NCBI RefSeq assembly: GCF_002999335.1
Contig: NW_020312752.1
Coordinates: 186,001-250,000 of the forward strand
Reading direction: 5' to 3'
DNA length: 64,000 nucleotides
DNA from: Cyclospora cayetanensis
Lineage: Eukaryota; Apicomplexa; Conoidasida; Eucoccidiorida; Eimeriidae
Under the pieces are notes generated by a model. That model was not told the DNA's origin, ran no database searches, and saw only the letters and a list, made by a program, of their open reading frames with translations. Position numbers and translations under genes: made by a program. Below, one piece after another: positions 58,178 through 64,000 of this stretch (positions within the stretch are counted from its first letter, which is position 1; every line of letters starts with the position of its first letter).

Positions 58178-60926
58178 GCATGGGAGGCAGAAAGAGGGTT
58201 TGGCGAGTCTTAGACAGAGATCCGTGAGGAAAACAGTCACATCAAACGGGACTTAAGGGGTGTGGTACTCCTGCATGGATTATCATTGTTCCTGCTGTCT
58301 TCATAAGACACTTTAATGGACCCGTATAGTGTGTCGACCTTGCGTCGTGTAAGGACGGCGCAGACTTGCCCTAAAAGGTTTTGAGCCAGCGCCGAGAGGC
58401 GCGACTGCAGTTTGATACTCACATGCTTGACTGAGATTCAAACTATGGGGTGCATGTGCTGGTTGGAATGGCGGAAGCCAGAAGTAGAAGCCAGAGAGCG
58501 CTGGAAGCGAAAGCAGGGGACTAACAGTCGAGAAGCTGAATAGACATAGAGATGTCATTAGCGGCCGACGCACGAGTAACTTCCAGCTTATATAGGCGCA
58601 GACATCAGACGAGGTAAAGGGGAGGTCGCCATCAAGAAGCACAAGCTAGTTTAGTGCTCCCCCTTAAATTGACTACAGGGAACTTCTTATCAGTCCCAAA
58701 CGACTCGTTAGAGACTTACAGAAAGGAACTAGGTACCGCTCCGAGACAGCCTTTCTCCTTTCGTCTGGCGCTCATCACCCACAAGGTCCTGCTCGAGGGT
58801 AAAAGCCAGCTGCCGTGCAAGTCGATATGCGGCAACCTTGAGCAGTCTGGACGTAGAGGCACGCAGCAGCACATGGTGCATGCGCACAGCATGCATTCTC
58901 ATTGTCTGGAACTAGCCCAATCACAGCGCAAAGCGTGCCAGAATAACCGAGCCACAAATACACTCCCCCTGGCCAATTTTTAAAGGCTTGAGTACTACCA
59001 TTCTAGTTCAGATGCTCCTAGTGGTGCTCGGGGCGCTGCTGTGAACCCGTTAGGTAAGTCAACAATATCTTAATGTCCTGCAAATCGAAGATTCACTAGA
59101 CACCAAATCGAAAGAGGAGCGATGCTCTGAAGGCGTCAGGGCTAAACGCAAATAAGGATACGTGTAGCGCGTCCAGCGCTACTTGTGCGACATCTACCAC
59201 ACTAGTTATGTGTGATTGAGGACTCGTAACTGCTTGACCATCTCGCTTGTCTGTTCTTACATCTTATTTGGTGATGTCGGCTTGATAAAAGAATGCACAA
59301 TGCTGTGTGCTTGTGCACAACAGGCTGGCTGGTTTGTGCAACTAGATGTGGTTGCCCAGAGTACTTAGGGAATGCAGCTGCACGCAGCCTAGCCTGTTGT
59401 CCCTCTCGCGTTATATCGACAAGCCTGAGAAGCGTTGGCAAGGAAAGATCTAAGCTTTTTTGAAAAGCACTCAACAAGTTTCTGTTGAGTTCTCAGGGAG
59501 TCTTGCGTGAAATGTCTCCGTACGAAAACTGTAGCGGGAGCGTTACACAAGGCCACCCGAGCACTTTAGATTGTCAGTAACCGCCGGTCTAGCGTACCCT
59601 CCTCCTGAAGGCTCTCCCTAAAGAGGGCCTTCATGCTCCGAATCGAGTATCACCACGATTTGCCAGAAAGCTAGTGCGCGTTCTCAGAAAAGTGCTTCTC
59701 CCCCTCCTCTGCCCTTACCCCTGAGGGTGCCGGCATGAGGTAAGTGGTGAGCTAGGCAGCGCAGTGCCGCACACTCTAAACACTTCAAGCGTTCACGGCT
59801 GGCTGCATATTTCTTCCATTGCATACAGCGCGCGAGCAGATCACACTCCTTCGTATCGTGTTGAGCTAACTCTTCTTTGGAACAAACAGAAATTTGGGCA
59901 GCCAAGCCAAATGGTCGCTTCTTGCATAACTCTTGATAGACTAGAGTGGAGGATATTTTTCTTAAGTGCAGCTTGACGGATTACAGCTGGGTATTACTAG
60001 TGGCGTGGGGAAGAGGGCCTGGATGCCCTGGCCGCGTTGTGTCAGAGCGCAATGATCGAGCTCTCCGGCCACACCACCTAAACCTTCAACTCACTCCTCA
60101 GTCGATGAGATCGAAGAGGAGGATATTACAGGCTGGCCTATACGGCTCTCTGTCTTTCTCTGTCTCTTGTACTCATGGCCCCTACATTCGCGGTGCACAA
60201 ATTACGCCCCTCTGCGCCGCGTTCTGCATGACTTATCATACACGCCAACATCGAAGTGCGTGCAATCCTCTCTCCATGTGCTGGTGGGGGGCTCAAAGCA
60301 GTAGAAACTGCGAGTGCAATAGGAACAGTTCATGAAATTTGCAGTCAGCAATGCTGGGGGAGGGCAAGCATCTCAGTGCTCCGTGCCCAGGCAGGATCGA
60401 AGGGGAGTGTGTCCAGGATTGAAAACACATAATAAATGTACGGGATTCAGAATTCGCTCTCCGCATGCGCGGATCTTAGACATGCGGCGACGGTGGTGTT
60501 CGGAGTTTCCCAATGGTCAGGGCCCCTCTGCCGACGCGGCACTATATATGCCCCAGGAAGCTTTTCTAATCGGGAATCTTTCAGTTAGGGGTGTTTCCAG
60601 CACAAGACTGATAATATATTCAGGGAAAGTTTCGTGTGGCGGGAATCGTGGCGGCAGTAACCGCAGCAACACCTCCGCAGACCGACAACAACCCCACCAC
60701 CTTACGATGGTACTGCAGGGCACGCGGCTGCCCACTAAGACTTAGTGACTCCCAGCAGCGCTTTCTACGTCCGACAGTAAGCACTTGGACTTGCGGCTTC
60801 CACAGCTGATTTAGAGAATAGGGAGCGACACTGTACACAGCGTCTGCACGGCGCCATCAGCCTCCGACTCCCCAACACGGCCGTCGACGGCAGGAGGAGT
60901 CAAGTGGCAGCAGCACGAGCAGTATC
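58178..60926. other. Spacer without a supported gene
   Basis: Repeat-poor DNA of mixed composition. Frames are short and mostly start at non-ATG codons. The right end (60650-60926) should carry the promoter and leader of the following plus-strand gene. Confidence 0.4.
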
Positions 60927-63340
60927 ATGAGCAGCAGCGACACCCACAGGCCGGAGATGGATGGCGCTGCGAAGGATGGGCTGCTGCAGAAGCAACAGCA
61001 TCGCTTGTTGCCGCAGATGGCAATGCAGCATCACCAGCATGCTCCGTCGCATACTCGGAAGGAGATTACCGCAGCAGAATGCCCACAGAGCTCCCTGCTA
61101 CTCGCTCGGGGTGGGAAGACTCCAGCAGATTTAGCAGCAGCAGCAGTAGTAACATCGACCATCGTAGGAATCCCCCAAAGCAGCACCAGCACCAGCAAAC
61201 AGCACTCGTTCCCGCCAGCAGCAGCAGCAAGCACGACAGCAGCAGCAGGCACGACAGCAGCAGCAGGTACAACAGCAGCAGCAGGCACGACAGCAGCAGC
61301 TGGCACGACAGCAGCAGCAGGCACAACAGCAGCAGCAGGCACAACAGCAGCAGCAGGCACAACAGCAGCAACCCCCCTTTCGCCTCGAACGCGCCGCAGC
61401 AGCGGCAACTTTTTTAGAACGCCTGGGCCGTTGGTGTCACCGCAGCAGCAGCAGCAACAGCAACAGCAGCACCAGTCGCTGCTATCGTTGAGCCCCCCTT
61501 TCAAGAGCATTGCCTGCATCTCAACCGCTCACACCACTCCCGTCGAGTTGAATCCTTCCGATTCTTCTCTTAAGCCCTGGCCAGGAGCTGCAGCAGTGGC
61601 GTCACGAACGGCAAAAGACAGTGCCTCATCACCGCCTGTCTCGGCAGCTGCCGTTGCCGCAATCCTTGAGAGTGAGGCTCTACACGGCTCTCTGGAAGCA
61701 GCGCCTCAGCAACAGCTCCTGCACCTGCATGACAATTCGCTGCGTGTGTTTCCTGAAGCGAAAGCTGCAGCGGAGAAGGCAGCAGCAGCAGCGGCAGCTG
61801 CGGCAGCTGCAGCAGCTGCTGCTGCAGCTGCTGCCGCAGAGCCGGAGACTGCGTTGTGCAGCATGGCGTTGACATCCAAGAACCCTCGCCACGTTCTCCC
61901 TATCACGCATCTGCAGCAGCAGCTGCTGCTGGAGCAGCAGAAGGAGCACTACCACCGTCAGCAGCAAAAGCAGCAGCAGCAGCGGACGCCAAGAGAGCCG
62001 CAGCTGCAGCGGCATCCTTTTAGAAGGGCAGCCTCTCCAGCTTTGGATCTTGAAGTGCCTTGCCGCCTCGCTCGCAGTGGTAGCAGCAACAACACCTACA
62101 GCAATAGCAGCTGCAGAGGAGGGATGAACTTGGGTATTTTTCCCGAGCTAAGACCAACGCGAGAACGGCAGCCTTCGCAACAGGTGCAGGCACAGTCGGT
62201 AAGGCGTGTCAGTAGGAGCAGCAGCAGCAGCAGAAGCGGCAGCAAAAGCTGCCTCCTTGTTCCCTCTGCTGCTGCAGCCGATGCAGCGCGAGTGGCTAGG
62301 GCAGCTGCAGTTCGCGCTGCTGCTCCTCCTGCCCCCACGGTGCCAATCCAGGAAAAGCCGGCAGTAGTAGCAGCAGAAGCTGGAGGACGAGAATCAGGAG
62401 AAGCAACTGAAGCAGCAGCCATTGCTGCGGCTGCTAACGATGTGCGAGACATTTCTAAGACGGCGCAGAAGCAGCATCCACAGCCTGCCTGTAGTTTGAG
62501 ACTGCCCAGTCAGGAGAATGCGAATATTCTGGACGCAAAGGAGCCGCAGCAGCAACAGCTCGATATTGCAGTGCAGCAGAAACAGCACCAGCAGAAGAAG
62601 GGGAGTTGGGTGCTGCAGCGTGAGAAGCAGCTTTTCGAGAACCTCTGCAGGAGTCACCTTAGACGCGGGTTGCTTTGTGCCCGCGTCTCTCGAGTGCTAC
62701 AGCAGCAGCAGCAACACCACTACCACCAATTGTTGTTGCCGTGCTCGTCATTACGGCGCAAATTTCGGAGTCAAGCTGCCGCATGCCGTGCAGACACAGT
62801 CGCTAAAGATGAGGAGTACCAGCTCCTGCTGTACCTGCTGCAGCAGCTTCTGTTGCCTGAAGACGCGGCAGCAGCAGCAACAGCCATTGACTACGACCTT
62901 CTTGGCAGCAAAAACAGGTGATTCGAACTTTTGCTGGTTTCTGGAAGTCTGCTAAGCCTTAAGCCCCCTTTCCTCCCCTTCCCCGAGAAGGAGCCGTACT
63001 CTGTTGCTGCTGTTGCCGCAGGCTTGTAGCTCTGTGCGATGCAGAGTGGCAGCAGCAGCAAGACGAGGCAGCGACCACCATGCTTCTTCTGCCTCCCCTA
63101 GCCGCTGTGCTGAGCAGCTGCTGCTGCGCCAGTAGCAGCAGCAGTGCCACTGGTGCAGTCTCTGCTGCCCCCCCTACCCATCGGCAGCTGCTGCAGCAAC
63201 ACGTCTTACAGGAGCTTCAGCGGCTGGAGCAGCAGCAAAGCCTTCGTCCAAGTACAAGCCTTTGCAGCAGCAACAGCTTCTTGGGGAGGACGCCGCCGCT
63301 CGTTCCTCCTGCAGCCCCTTCTTTCGGGGTGTACAGCTAC

Positions 63341-63373
<33 letters not shown>

Positions 63374-64000
63374 TTGCACAGGCAAAAGAGCAGTGCAACT
63401 CCTGCATCTGGCACTGATGCAGCATCCGACAGAGCAGAGATGAACCTATTTACGCTTCCTCTGGACTTCAAAGACTATGTTGAACTCGCAGCAGCAGCAG
63501 CGGCAGCAGGTGCAACGCTCAAAGCCTCACGTGCTGCTGCTGCTGCTGCTGCTGCTGCAGCCGTCACCGCAGAATCGGCAGCCGTCACCGCAGAATCGGC
63601 AGCCGTCACCGCAGAATCAGCAGCAGCAGCAGAATCGGCAGCAGCCACAGAATCGGCAGCAGCAGCAGAATCGGCAGCAGCAGCAGAATTGGCAGCAACG
63701 ACGAACGTCCACACGCCAGCGCTGCTGCTGCAAGGGCAGGAAGCTGGCAGACCTCCTCGTCGATTGCTGCTCTTGAAAGAAGTTCAAGACGAAGCCTTTG
63801 CTGCTTCGCATGCAGCTCCATCCAGCACCACCGAGTCGCCACCAAGTGCAGCAGCAGCAGCAGCATTTCGCGTTTTTCAAGGGCTGCTGCTCCCCCCAGC
63901 TGCTGCTGCCAGGCGCTTAGCGGTGCCACCCCTGCCAGTCTTCGTCAAAGTGTTTGTAAGCGTCTTTGTTAGGACTGGTAGCATCTGAAATTCGCCTCTT
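60927..64000 (+). CDS. Homopolymer-rich protein, two visible exons, probably continuing past the right edge
   Basis: ATG at 60927 (MSSSDTHRPEMDGAAKDG). Exon 1 runs to 62917 (AACAG|GTGATT), and exon 2 begins at 63022 after a TGCCGCAG acceptor. Leftover AG plus G makes Arg, and the frame continues LVALCDAEWQQQQDEAATT. Unspliced, exon 1 would stop at 62921. Exon 2 is open to 63988, but a strong GTAAGC donor near 63956 suggests a further exon outside. Tracts include poly-Q (several, up to nine), poly-A (about 20), poly-S and tandem TTAAAG units. More ordered parts are WVLQREKQLFENLCRSHLRR and DEEYQLLLYLLQQLLLPED near the end of exon 1, and MNLFTLPLDFKDYVELAAA. No DNA-binding or enzymatic domain was recognised. 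Confidence 0.62.
61230..61368 (+). repeat. 18-bp coding repeat (Thr-Ala-Ala-Ala-Gly-Thr)
   Basis: About seven in-frame copies of an ACAGCAGCAGCAGGCACN unit in the gene starting at 60927. The protein repeat is almost perfect while the DNA varies slightly (one GCT/GGT-type change and ACG/ACA alternation). Confidence 0.8.
63560..63700 (+). repeat. Coding repeat AAVTAES / AAAAES
   Basis: In-frame copies of GCAGCCGTCACCGCAGAATC-type units grade into GCAGCAGCAGAATCG units, in exon 2 of the right-edge gene. They encode Ala-Val-Thr-Ala-Glu-Ser and Ala-Ala-Ala-Glu-Ser. Confidence 0.8.

Overview
The window looks like nuclear DNA of a coccidian apicomplexan, most probably Eimeria. The reasons are: CAG-type trinucleotide runs that are translated as poly-Q, poly-A, poly-S and poly-L tracts; many short exons with GT-AG introns; an alveolin of the inner membrane complex; an apicoplast MEP-pathway enzyme (IspD) with a signal peptide; and an apicomplexan formin with upstream TPR-like repeats. 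No bacterial-type operons, rRNA, tRNA or CRISPR arrays were recognised. All exon models were read by eye, and the main internal check is that joined exons keep phase. Where phase closes exactly (alveolin, formin FH2 end, TPR end, ispD, the DUF1764-type gene) the models are fairly safe.

Layout. 1-1085 (+): 3' end of an unknown gene. 2130-4487 (-): large secreted, possibly apicoplast, protein with a hydrolase-like C-terminus lacking the nucleophile. 4971-5797 (+): two-exon single-pass membrane protein. 8039-10102 (-): seven-exon alveolin. 13133-15673 (-): five-exon unknown protein. 16182-18072 (-): proline-rich unknown protein. 18.4-23.3 kb: scattered plus-strand coding exons that could not be assembled. 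23937-45926 (-): 22 kb holding a formin, with FH1/FH2 at the 3' end and TPR-like exons plus a KPPA repeat at the 5' end, best read as one FRM1-like gene. 46868-47594 (+): DUF1764-type protein. 48194-49390 (-): unknown. 49961-51666 (+): ispD. 56323-57186 (+): small multispan membrane protein. 57908-58177 (+): orphan terminal exon. 60927 to the right edge (+): homopolymer-rich protein running off the window.

The DNA alternates in texture. About 26-51 kb and 60.9-64 kb are full of simple repeats in exons and introns. About 1-24 kb and 51.7-60.8 kb are nearly free of them. This matches the feature-rich and feature-poor segments described for Eimeria tenella chromosomes. In the formin locus nearly every larger intron is filled with its own, different simple-sequence or minisatellite array.

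Functionally, the alveolin (pellicle skeleton) and formin (actin nucleation for gliding and invasion) belong to the motility and cortex machinery. IspD, and possibly the hydrolase-like protein, belong to the apicoplast. Neighbouring genes show no operon-like relation; two divergent pairs (formin/DUF1764 and 48-49 kb gene/ispD) may share promoter regions.
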